Assembly: GCA_963677015.1 (NCBI GenBank)
Contig: OY781533.1
Coordinates: 2,418,001 to 2,482,000 of the forward strand
Direction: 5' to 3'
Length of the DNA stretch: 64,000 bases
Origin: G963556115 sp963677015
Lineage (GTDB): Bacteria > Planctomycetota > SZUA-567
This document shows, in pieces, positions 1-8,145 of this stretch (positions within the stretch are counted from its first letter, which is position 1; each line of letters starts with the position of its first letter). The notes beneath the pieces are model-generated. The model was not told the origin of the DNA. It was given only the letters and a program-made list of their open reading frames with translations, and searched no databases. Position numbers and translations under genes: made by a program.

Positions 1-1336
1 TTATCTTGGCACCAGTAGCCTGAGGTTTTAAGTAATAGGTAATGTGAATCGATTTAGGCGGATTCCTCAGAACTTTGAAGACCGCGCAGTACAGGATAGT
101 ACCTTCTCTGTCAATTACCGCGCACAGCCCTTCATACTCGCCAAGACTTGGCAACTCCAGTATATCGATAAAATCACCGGTACGGTTATCAAAATTTGCC
201 CGGTCCTGAACCTTGATCAACCCCTGCTTGAGCTCAATCATAATTCTGGCGCCCTGCGGAACCCGGTTGGCATGACCTTTTATCGTTATATAGCCATTTT
301 GGGTCACAAACTTCTCTTCACTCAATTTCAGACTTATTTTATTTCGGCGCTCTATCAGCATATTCATCCCGACAGCTGCCACCCCGACAGCCAGAACCAA
401 CACAATCAGAAGGATTTTGGCCAGCGGTGTCAGTGTCATGCCTGATTTCTCTTTTTTCTTACTATTACGGCTGACGTTCACATCCTGCCGGACAATACAG
501 TCAAAAAGCTCCTGAGCAGATTTTGCCCTGCTGGCAACATCCTTATAAAGCATCAAAGCGACAATATCAGATAGATCTTCAGGTATATCAGGAATTAATT
601 CCTTGAGTGGCGGCAGAGTAAGCTGACTCGATGTATGCCAGTACATCCAGCGCTCAGCCAGAGAATTATTAAGTTTAAATTCACTGGTCTTACGGTTATA
701 TACCGCAGGAAACTGCTGCTCAAACAATTCACTGCCCAAAGCATATTCATAAATTACCATTCCGAGAGAATAGAGGTTACTCTGTGCAGAAGGAACAAAA
801 TTCTCAGCATCAAAGGACTCCGGAGACATATACTTTGCAAACTCAGCATTCAATATCTCATCATTATTATAGCTGGTAGAGAGGGTATAACTGTTCATTA
901 TCCAAGAACCATTGGCATTACTGATAATGTTTTCTGGAAGCAGCGGGTTGAAGAATAGAGGTTCCTCACACTCATGCACCATTCTCAGCGCCTGCAGCAT
1001 CTGACTGATTAATAAAGCCACCTGACTTAAAGAAGCCGAATCCTTTGAAACTAGATCCTTGATGGATTTACCATAATCCTCAAAGACCATCCAGGCATTA
1101 TGATCATTATCTATCTTGGAACTCAGTATCCCGGTAATAAACGGTGACTTACCGATACCAGCAAAAAGTTCGATCTCATCTCTAGCGCTTTTACTGTCCT
1201 GAGCAGCGACACTTCTGATAACAATCGGTCTGGATACACTATCAGCAATCTTCTGTATTCCACGATACAGGGTGTATTGTGATTTTTTCGCTATCTCATT
1301 CTCAATAACGACGCTGTCATCGAATACATCTACCAT
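1..1336 (-). CDS. Membrane-anchored protein kinase-like protein (predicted pseudokinase), 3' end cut by window
   Basis: Read on the minus strand from ATG at 1336, this frame stays open for 445 codons to the window edge, so the C-terminus is missing. Residues about 20-285 follow a Ser/Thr kinase fold: a hinge-like WMVFEDYG near 80, a PENI that fits the end of the catalytic loop near 133, SPES in the APE position near 173, and SLGMVIYE matching helix F near 194. The active-site residues are lost: the VAIK lysine site reads IVIR, HRDLK reads FNPLL and the DFG site reads SYT. One membrane segment (about 304-325) follows, then an outside domain. It starts 18 bases after the FHA gene and ends the visible Tad operon. 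A scaffold or phospho-signal partner is inferred; catalysis is unlikely. Confidence 0.75.
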   Translation of the reverse strand, partial: MVDVFDDSVVIENEIAKKSQYTLYRGIQKIADSVSRPIVIRSVAAQDSKSARDEIELFAGIGKSPFITGILSSKIDNDHNAWMVFEDYGKSIKDLVSKDSASLSQVALLISQMLQALRMVHECEEPLFFNPLLPENIISNANGSWIMNSYTLSTSYNNDEILNAEFAKYMSPESFDAENFVPSAQSNLYSLGMVIYEYALGSELFEQQFPAVYNRKTSEFKLNNSLAERWMYWHTSSQLTLPPLKELIPDIPEDLSDIVALMLYKDVASRAKSAQELFDCIVRQDVNVSRNSKKKEKSGMTLTPLAKILLIVLVLAVGVAAVGMNMLIERRNKISLKLSEEKFVTQNGYITIKGHANRVPQGARIMIELKQGLIKVQDRANFDNRTGDFIDILELPSLGEYEGLCAVIDREGTILYCAVFKVLRNPPKSIHITYYLKPQATGAKI

Positions 1337-1354
1337 TTTTTATCCCCATCCATA

Positions 1355-2188
1355 TTATTTCTTATTCATTTCGGCTCGAATATGCTCAATTCTCAGATTT
1401 ACAAACCACCAGAGTGCATTCAGATATGCTTTATCACTCTCAGCCACCGATAAACTTTCTGATGGATCCAATACCCGTACCCTGTTCATCATAGCATAGA
1501 GCATCAGCGGATTATCAGTCACACACTCAACTACCGGCTTACCATCTGTCACCCCTACTACCGGCATTATAGTCATCAGGGTATAGAGTTCCGCCCATTT
1601 TGCCAGCGCATAGTTATTATCACCGCTATTATCCCTTATCCAGGCATCAGCAAATCTGTCATTGACCGTTTCATTAATCTGCCGGTTCTCTTCCCAGACT
1701 TTGAGGCGCTTATAAATCCGTGAATACGCCAGATTCCATTGAGAAGGTGTTATTTCAGAATTAGAGACATTTTTTTTATGGTGAAGTGACTTAACCATAT
1801 AGCCAGCACCACTGATAACAACCAGCAGAATAATCAGCGGAAAGATGATATTTGCCAGCTTTACTCCGTTATGCTCATTGACTGAACAAAGCTTGATATT
1901 AACACCATCGCCAATAGTTATTGTATTTCCGGCCTTCAAAAAAACCTTATTATTAACAAATTTACCGTCAATATAAATTCCACGGGAAGATAAATTCTCC
2001 ACCATTACCCGCTTATTATTAAGGGATATAGTAAAGTGCTCCGCCATCACGCCGGGATCGCTGAGCACTACTTCATTAACCTCCAGAGAACCGACAAGTA
2101 TATTTTCATTACCAATACTATATATCTTTCCCGCCGAGTCGCCGGAAAGAACCTCAATATAATAATCTCCATTCTGCTGATTCACCAT
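1355..2188 (-). CDS. FHA-domain membrane protein of the Tad operon
   Basis: 277 residues. Residues about 10-100 form an FHA domain, the phosphothreonine-peptide binding fold: a VGS loop near 32, AEHF near 49 and the SSRGIYIDG turn near 67. A membrane segment lies at about 111-131, and the remaining 145 or so residues should be on the far side of the inner membrane; I do not recognise that part. AGGTG precedes the ATG. The gene lies 15 bases after tadC and just before the pseudokinase-like gene, so the two are probably co-expressed. The role is inferred: linking phosphorylated partners to the Tad machine. Confidence 0.75.
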   Translation of the reverse strand: MVNQQNGDYYIEVLSGDSAGKIYSIGNENILVGSLEVNEVVLSDPGVMAEHFTISLNNKRVMVENLSSRGIYIDGKFVNNKVFLKAGNTITIGDGVNIKLCSVNEHNGVKLANIIFPLIILLVVISGAGYMVKSLHHKKNVSNSEITPSQWNLAYSRIYKRLKVWEENRQINETVNDRFADAWIRDNSGDNNYALAKWAELYTLMTIMPVVGVTDGKPVVECVTDNPLMLYAMMNRVRVLDPSESLSVAESDKAYLNALWWFVNLRIEHIRAEMNKK

Positions 2189-2203
2189 TTAAAACACCTG
2201 TTA

Positions 2204-3166
2204 TCAGAAGGAAAAACCAAGATTGTTAACATCATCCATGAACTTCAGGATGAACGGACCCAAAAGAATTATAAGACCGCCGATAAGAATCAGAAAACCC
2301 GGCACCAATATCTTTACTCTGGCCTTTCCTGCCTTGTCCTGAGCCTCTGTCACCCGCAATTTTTTATATTTTGAAGACGAATTTTCCAGTAAAGACGCGA
2401 TCGGCCGTCCGAACTTTAAGGCATTGATTATCTCATCGGCAAAACCCTGCGCAATCGGTACCGGCAGCAGCCGCTGTCTAAAGCCGGTCATCGCCTCGGT
2501 CATCGATGCGCCGCGTTCAAGATCATACAGAACCGCATCAAACTCCTCACCGATAGGATGTGAACCATAATTCATTACAATCAGTTCCATAGCCTTCTGC
2601 AATGACGCTCCTGCATTCATCGTCATACTCAGTATATCCATCACATACGGCATCATACGTGAGACGTCAGCAAAACGCTTCTCAATAGTCATATGAATCC
2701 AGGTTTTTATAAAAATATATGACATCGCAAAGCCAAAGAATGGTGCTCCCACCAGCAAAATCGGGCTAATACGTAAAAAAGCCATAGCATATATCAAGGA
2801 AACCCATATTGCAGAGAAATACACCAACCCAAGAAGCTGATCATCACTCATATTCTTCGGCCAGCTGGCACGCGCATATATTTCCACCAGCTCCTGCCGC
2901 ACACTCCCTCCACCGATCGCTTTACCAATAGCGGCACAAATATTCATAAATTTGGCTCTGGTAGTTCCATCATCCGGATAAACCATACGGGCACGCCGTA
3001 TATAACCGAACTCCGTTTTTTTTTCTTCAACAACCGCAACGTTACGCCGATCAGATTTAGCGCTGTTTTTACGGGAAGGTATAAATAACGCCCAGACCAG
3101 AACACCAACGGCAATTCCAGTAAAAAACAGTATTAATGTCTGCAGCAGCAAATTCAGATCAAACAT
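2204..3166 (-). CDS. tadC: TadC-like inner-membrane platform protein (T2SS F domain)
   Basis: About 320 residues with the type II secretion F domain: an N-terminal membrane segment, a paired segment near 120-165, a cytoplasmic region with the GASLQKAME and ERGASMTEAM motifs, and a hydrophobic C-terminus. With TadB it forms the platform that couples the TadA ATPase to pilin assembly. I chose ATG at 3166, preceded by GTGAG. The frame can also begin at a TTG (3181) directly after the tadB stop, but that has no visible ribosome site. Its place between tadB and the FHA gene matches Tad operons. Confidence 0.85.
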   Translation of the reverse strand: MFDLNLLLQTLILFFTGIAVGVLVWALFIPSRKNSAKSDRRNVAVVEEKKTEFGYIRRARMVYPDDGTTRAKFMNICAAIGKAIGGGSVRQELVEIYARASWPKNMSDDQLLGLVYFSAIWVSLIYAMAFLRISPILLVGAPFFGFAMSYIFIKTWIHMTIEKRFADVSRMMPYVMDILSMTMNAGASLQKAMELIVMNYGSHPIGEEFDAVLYDLERGASMTEAMTGFRQRLLPVPIAQGFADEIINALKFGRPIASLLENSSSKYKKLRVTEAQDKAGKARVKILVPGFLILIGGLIILLGPFILKFMDDVNNLGFSF

Positions 3167-3181
3167 ATTCTCACGTGTCAA

Positions 3182-4030
3182 CTAATAATCAATTCTAACA
3201 ATACGCCGCGCCCAATAATACCCGGAACCGATAAATACTCCGGCAACACAAAGCATTCCAAACCCCAGCCAGGTATTAAACATCTCTACTACTGCTTTAG
3301 TGTCAATAAACGTAACAATAGCGAGCATAAGCGGTGGTGCCGCAAGTAAGCCCAAGGTTGAAGCCCGTCCCTCGGCTGTAGCCGCTTTCAGCTCCTTCTT
3401 CATGGCATTCTGACTTTCCAGAGACTCACTGAGCTCCTCCAGTGTTCTTACAATATTACCACCAAGCTGATTATTCATTATTACAATAACAGAGAACAGT
3501 TGAAAACTGGGCATATCCAGTCTTTGAGCCGTAGAAGCAACAATACTGTCAAAATTCTCACCCATCTCCCAACCTTGAGACATAATAAGACATTCATACA
3601 TCATCGGTGGCGGGATATCCTCTGCCAACTGCTTGAGCGACTGAGTAAACGAAAGTCCAGAACCGAGAAGAATACTCAAGCGCCGTATCATCTTCGGCAA
3701 CTGCTCATCCAGTTCTTCAAGCCGTTTTTTCCATTTAAAATCAGCTACCAGCTGCGGAATGAACCAGATAGCAAGCCAGAATGCAAGTCCTAGAATTTTC
3801 AGTGAAAACAAAAAATAAAACAACGGCATCATCACGATAAACATCAGACAATACCAGCAGTATACATACTTCTCAGAGTCTTTGACATCAGGCTTGAAAC
3901 GCAATCTTATTTCATCAAGCCAGGCAACATCATGACTTATTCTCCTGCTGACACCATTACGGAAGCTCCACACAAAGGCCGCAACAGCAATACCGGTAAA
4001 TAAAGCGATACCCAGAGTATAATCAGTCAT
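3182..4030 (-). CDS. tadB: TadB-like inner-membrane platform protein (T2SS F domain)
   Basis: 282 residues with an N-terminal membrane segment, a hydrophobic pair near 55-90, a cytoplasmic F-domain helix bundle (LLGSGLSFTQSLKQLAED near 120-140, NNQLGGNIVRTLEELSESL near 187-205) and two C-terminal membrane segments. It pairs with TadC as the assembly platform of Tad/type IVc pili. It follows tadA after 14 bases, and its stop codon abuts the start region of tadC, which points to translational coupling. Confidence 0.87.
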   Translation of the reverse strand: MTDYTLGIALFTGIAVAAFVWSFRNGVSRRISHDVAWLDEIRLRFKPDVKDSEKYVYCWYCLMFIVMMPLFYFLFSLKILGLAFWLAIWFIPQLVADFKWKKRLEELDEQLPKMIRRLSILLGSGLSFTQSLKQLAEDIPPPMMYECLIMSQGWEMGENFDSIVASTAQRLDMPSFQLFSVIVIMNNQLGGNIVRTLEELSESLESQNAMKKELKAATAEGRASTLGLLAAPPLMLAIVTFIDTKAVVEMFNTWLGFGMLCVAGVFIGSGYYWARRIVRIDY

Positions 4031-4044
4031 AGTATAAAATCTCT

Positions 4045-5928
4045 CTAATACTCTATTTCAAAGACCCGTTCAATATCCAACAATCCATTATTGACCAGTT
4101 CCGGTAAAAATCCCGGAATATAACCATTATGCACCAAATAATGCTTTCCACTTACAGGATCGAACTCATTCTTCATGATAATACGGGTGATAATCTGCCC
4201 CGTGACCGGATTGATTCCCTTAACCTCCGCAATAGCAGAGACGACACGCTGATGATTCGGTAAGCGCTCCAGCTGTACAACCACATCCAGTGCTTGTGAA
4301 ATCTGCTGCCGTACCGCCTGCAGCGGAATATCAACCGCCATCAGCATCATCGACTCAAGTCGGGTCATTGCATCCTGTGAATTATTTGCATGTATCGTAG
4401 TCATCGAACCATTATGACCGGTATTCATCGCCTGAAGCATATCGAACACCTCCGCCCCGCGACATTCACCAACGATAATTCGGTCTGGACGCATACGAAG
4501 TGAATTTATGATCAGATCACGAATAGTAACCTGCCCTTTACCTTCCACATTGGCAGCCCGTGATTCCAGAGTTACCAGATGCTTCTGCTGCAACTGCAAT
4601 TCCGCAGAGTCCTCAATTGTAACCAGACGTTCATCCTCACCGATAAAACCTGAAAGCACGTTTAGCATTGTCGTCTTTCCGGTTCCCGTTCCCCCGGATA
4701 TCACAACATTCTTCTTACCGCCGATAACACCTTTAAGGAGCTCAAGCGCACTTTCATTGAGTGACCCCCATTCCAGAAGATCTTTAAAAGTGATACGTTC
4801 CTTAGGAAATCTTCGAATAGTCATGCATGCACCTTTGAGTGCAAGCGGAGGAATAATCGCGTTTATTCTGGAACCGTCGGCGAGGCGGGCATCAACAATC
4901 GGGCTTGAACGGTCGATACGCCGTCCCAGAGGAGCAACGATTCTTTCAAGCACAGACATTAATGAATCATCATCAAGAAAAGTATGGCAGGTCTTGGTTA
5001 TAACACCATTCTGCTCAACATATATCTGAGTTGGCGAAACAACCATAATCTCGGTGACACCAGGCATCTCCAATAGATCCTGAAGCGGTCCCAGACCGAA
5101 GATCATATCACAGACAACCTTTTTAATATGTCTGGTTATAATATAATACTGCACATTCTCCGGCATATATGCCGCCATTTTATTGACTGCTTCGGCGAAC
5201 ACTCCTTCAAACGGATCAGCAAGATCACTAACCATTCTGGAATCATCACTCAGCCCGAGTTTCTCAACGGCATCAGCATCATAATCCTCTGCCAGTGCTT
5301 CAACCTTCTTATTAAATCCCGGAATACTATAACTACGCCCCGTAGAAGTATTCCCGGAACTGAGAAACCTCAACACCCGCCACTGCATAGCCAGTATCAG
5401 CAGCGGTAAACGGTATTTCCCTTTGGCAGAAAGCTTATCAGCGAGTTCCTGTTTAACAATAGCATCAATTTTCAAGCCGATAGCAAGGAGTCTTTCCCGG
5501 CTTGCCTGAGTCGCATCTGTCTGGCGTTGCCGCAAATCCACGCTCTCCACAACCAGAACATGAATCTTTCGCAACATAAGTGCAAGGTCTTCGAGTGAGA
5601 CACCCGACTCACGGGGTGCAGGATCTGCCGAACTCTGACGCAGAGTAAGAAAATATCCCGGTAATGATATTTCAGAGATAGGTTTCAGTTTCACACTTTT
5701 ACCGGGAGCTATATCCGCTCCATCTACCCTGATAGGCATAGCATCAGAACTGGCAGTCACCCACCAGCCTCCGGATGCCCGGTCAACAGCAAAAACTCGG
5801 GACGAGATAAAACGTGATTTACTCAGGACAACATCATTATCAACCGATCTGCCGACGGTAAATCCAGATGACTTATCATAGGCCACCCACTGTCTGCTGC
5901 GAAGAATATCATTTACAATTACCTGCAT
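4045..5928 (-). CDS. tadA: TadA/CpaF-type secretion ATPase with N-terminal FHA domain
   Basis: 627 residues. The C-terminal 350 or so are a CpaF/TadA hexameric ATPase that powers Tad pilus assembly: Walker A GGTGTGKTTML near 411-421, an acidic Walker B/Asp-box region around IIVGECRGAEVFDMLQA, and the His box in MTTIHANN. The N-terminal 100 residues look like an FHA domain (FTVGRSVDNDVVLS, SSRVF), although the usual His after the SR position is absent. Typical TadA proteins of about 450 residues lack this domain. A linker of about 130 residues separates the two. It follows cpaB after 13 bases. The ATPase call is firm; the FHA call is moderate. Confidence 0.9.
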   Translation of the reverse strand: MQVIVNDILRSRQWVAYDKSSGFTVGRSVDNDVVLSKSRFISSRVFAVDRASGGWWVTASSDAMPIRVDGADIAPGKSVKLKPISEISLPGYFLTLRQSSADPAPRESGVSLEDLALMLRKIHVLVVESVDLRQRQTDATQASRERLLAIGLKIDAIVKQELADKLSAKGKYRLPLLILAMQWRVLRFLSSGNTSTGRSYSIPGFNKKVEALAEDYDADAVEKLGLSDDSRMVSDLADPFEGVFAEAVNKMAAYMPENVQYYIITRHIKKVVCDMIFGLGPLQDLLEMPGVTEIMVVSPTQIYVEQNGVITKTCHTFLDDDSLMSVLERIVAPLGRRIDRSSPIVDARLADGSRINAIIPPLALKGACMTIRRFPKERITFKDLLEWGSLNESALELLKGVIGGKKNVVISGGTGTGKTTMLNVLSGFIGEDERLVTIEDSAELQLQQKHLVTLESRAANVEGKGQVTIRDLIINSLRMRPDRIIVGECRGAEVFDMLQAMNTGHNGSMTTIHANNSQDAMTRLESMMLMAVDIPLQAVRQQISQALDVVVQLERLPNHQRVVSAIAEVKGINPVTGQIITRIIMKNEFDPVSGKHYLVHNGYIPGFLPELVNNGLLDIERVFEIEY

Positions 5929-5941
5929 TCATTTACCCTGC

Positions 5942-6769
5942 TTATTCTTTGGGACGTAAAATCAGCGAAATAGTCGTATTGGGCGCATTATAATACTGAG
6001 TAAGAGTAACAGCATCCGACTTATCCAGTCTGAACGTGACTTCATTACCGTCCTGCACCTCAGACTGTGTATTATAACCAAGCTGTATCCTGTCCATGGA
6101 TATCAGTGAACCTATCATAAAGACCTCGACATCTTCAAGAATAGTAATTGTCTGCATTTCACCGCCGCCACCCTGCTGCAGAGAGCCTAATGGAGCCAGC
6201 AGTTTGGAGACTAGAGCATTGGGATTGGTAGTAAGATCTGAAACTTTGGTATTATCATCTATACCGTTTTCAGAATCCTGAGGCTTGGGCATCGTTACCA
6301 GAATATCCACATGATCACCCGGAACAAGTCGGGAGCCGAACAGATTTTCTTTTGACAGAATAACCGTTTTCAAAAAACCACTTTTAAATTTCTCATCAAA
6401 ATTAAATGATTCCGCCATATAACTATAGAGTAAAGGATTATCAGCGGCAACAGCGTTAGCCAAAACCCTTCCTTCAAACAGCTGGACATCAGCTGCAGGC
6501 ACACAACGGTCAATAAAACTTTTCACCGAAGGCACCACCGGAATATCAATCGGTTTGAGATCAGAATTAACCTTCATAACATGACCCACCGGAAGGTCCT
6601 TGGTTGCAACAAGAATTTTTTTAGTTGGAAGATTACTGACAACGTTATTTTGTGCTGCCGAATTTTTTATTCCCTTCAGGAATACAAACATCATCCCGAG
6701 TGCCAGAAGACCGGCGATTATTGCAATAATAATCCCGACCTTTTTTCTATCTCCATTTTCTTCTGCCAT
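5942..6769 (-). CDS. cpaB: CpaB/RcpC-type Tad pilus assembly protein (SAF domain)
   Basis: 275 residues with an N-terminal membrane anchor (about 10-32), then a periplasmic SAF domain (ILVATKDLPVGHVM near 52-65, then AVAADNPLL) and the CpaB signature LVPGDHVDILVTM near 170. CpaB/RcpC proteins work in the periplasm with the secretin. AGGGGTG precedes the ATG. The 236 bases between this gene and the TPR lipoprotein hold no gene I can see. It lies directly before tadA. Confidence 0.88.
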   Translation of the reverse strand: MAEENGDRKKVGIIIAIIAGLLALGMMFVFLKGIKNSAAQNNVVSNLPTKKILVATKDLPVGHVMKVNSDLKPIDIPVVPSVKSFIDRCVPAADVQLFEGRVLANAVAADNPLLYSYMAESFNFDEKFKSGFLKTVILSKENLFGSRLVPGDHVDILVTMPKPQDSENGIDDNTKVSDLTTNPNALVSKLLAPLGSLQQGGGGEMQTITILEDVEVFMIGSLISMDRIQLGYNTQSEVQDGNEVTFRLDKSDAVTLTQYYNAPNTTISLILRPKE

Positions 6770-7005
6770 GAAACACCCCTGTAGTTATATATATACCCAG
6801 ACTATAAACGGATCCACTCCCGCCTTTAGAGCAAAACCCCACTATTTTTATAATACATATTAACTACACGCTTTACAATATTAATCTACCTGAAATTACA
6901 GATAATACACCATATATACACTAGATAATACCAATAATCTACCGGCGGTAAGAACAGACTTTAAAGGCATTTTACACAACAACCTGTAAGAACCCGAAAC
7001 TGCTG

Positions 7006-8142
7006 TTACTGCAGAGTCAGACTCTTCTCATAACGTTTGAAAATATCCGACTTTTCCCCGTTATATCCCTGCAGAATATTTTTTACGGCTTCAATATCAC
7101 CTTTTTTATGCTCCACTACCGCTTCAGCAAGCACTGCAGTCTCACTTCCTGCCGCTATTCGCTGCAATTGATCTGCAGCCTCTTCACCGAGAAGCATATC
7201 ATCCAGCATAAGAGCCACATTCAGCATCTCTTTCCAGGCTATCAACCGGTCACAATCAGGATCTTCCAACATCGAACTCAGAATATCTTTGGCTTCTACA
7301 GGTTTATGACTGCGCAAACAGGTTCGCACAGTCATAATCTTCAGATCGTTACGATCCTTATAGCTCTTCTCTGCCAGAAGTTTTTCAAATAAAGGTAAAG
7401 CCTCATCATAATCAGCCAGGCGGTAATATACTGACGCCAGATTCTCCTGCAACGCACTCTCTTCCGGTGCCAGTGAGAAAGCTTCAAGAAAATATTTTTT
7501 CGCCTCTTTATCATTACCTTCCATCTGCGAGATATACCCCAGATTCTGGAGCAGCCCCGGAGCATTCGGATGCTTTTTCACCGCCCCGGCAAGAAAAACC
7601 TTGGCCTGAGAAATATCTGCAGCTTCAATATACATCTCCGCTGCTGCCATCTCATACTGTACATTATTAGTATCGATTGCTGCTGCCTTCAGATAACATT
7701 CAAGAGCCTTATCAATTTTACCCTGCCGTTCATTATACACGCCCAGATAATATACAAAACGCGCCTCCTCAGGCCACTGCCGCAAACCACTCTCCGCGGC
7801 AGCTGTAATCTCATCCTGACCTCTATCCATTTCAATAAGTATTTGCAGACGCAGCAGATTCGCATCCATAACATTACTCTTCATCGCTAGAGATGCATCA
7901 ATCTGTTCCAGGGCTTCACTAAGATTACCCATTGTAAAAAATTGTGTTGCTTTCTCATAGGCAGAGGCAGCATCCATTCTTTCCTTGTTCTCATTGAGTT
8001 TTTTTGCAGCTTCAGCAGTATATTTTCCATGACGCTCCCCGCCGGACATGCAGCCACCCGCTCCGAGTGACAACAGCACCAGGGCAATGCCGCAAATTCC
8101 CCGACCACCTTTTATTATAATATCATTCATTTCTATTCCCAT
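7006..8142 (-). CDS. tadD: TadD-like TPR protein, probable lipoprotein
   Basis: 378 residues. A hydrophobic leader ends at a cysteine near residue 31 (LGAGGC), a loose lipobox, so outer-membrane anchoring is likely but not certain. The rest is a run of about eight TPR-like helix pairs (for example SNVMDANLLRLQILIEM and GLLQNLGYISQMEGNDKEAK). In Tad systems a TPR lipoprotein (TadD) helps the secretin assemble. The start codon lies three bases beyond the secretin stop. An in-frame ATG four codons later is also possible. Confidence 0.72.
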   Translation of the reverse strand: MGIEMNDIIIKGGRGICGIALVLLSLGAGGCMSGGERHGKYTAEAAKKLNENKERMDAASAYEKATQFFTMGNLSEALEQIDASLAMKSNVMDANLLRLQILIEMDRGQDEITAAAESGLRQWPEEARFVYYLGVYNERQGKIDKALECYLKAAAIDTNNVQYEMAAAEMYIEAADISQAKVFLAGAVKKHPNAPGLLQNLGYISQMEGNDKEAKKYFLEAFSLAPEESALQENLASVYYRLADYDEALPLFEKLLAEKSYKDRNDLKIMTVRTCLRSHKPVEAKDILSSMLEDPDCDRLIAWKEMLNVALMLDDMLLGEEAADQLQRIAAGSETAVLAEAVVEHKKGDIEAVKNILQGYNGEKSDIFKRYEKSLTLQ

Positions 8143-8145
8143 CGG

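Noticed and set aside
1..958. Plus-strand frames at 44-445 and 635-958
   Set aside because: They lie opposite the kinase-like gene, whose minus-strand frame is open over the whole stretch and fits a known fold.
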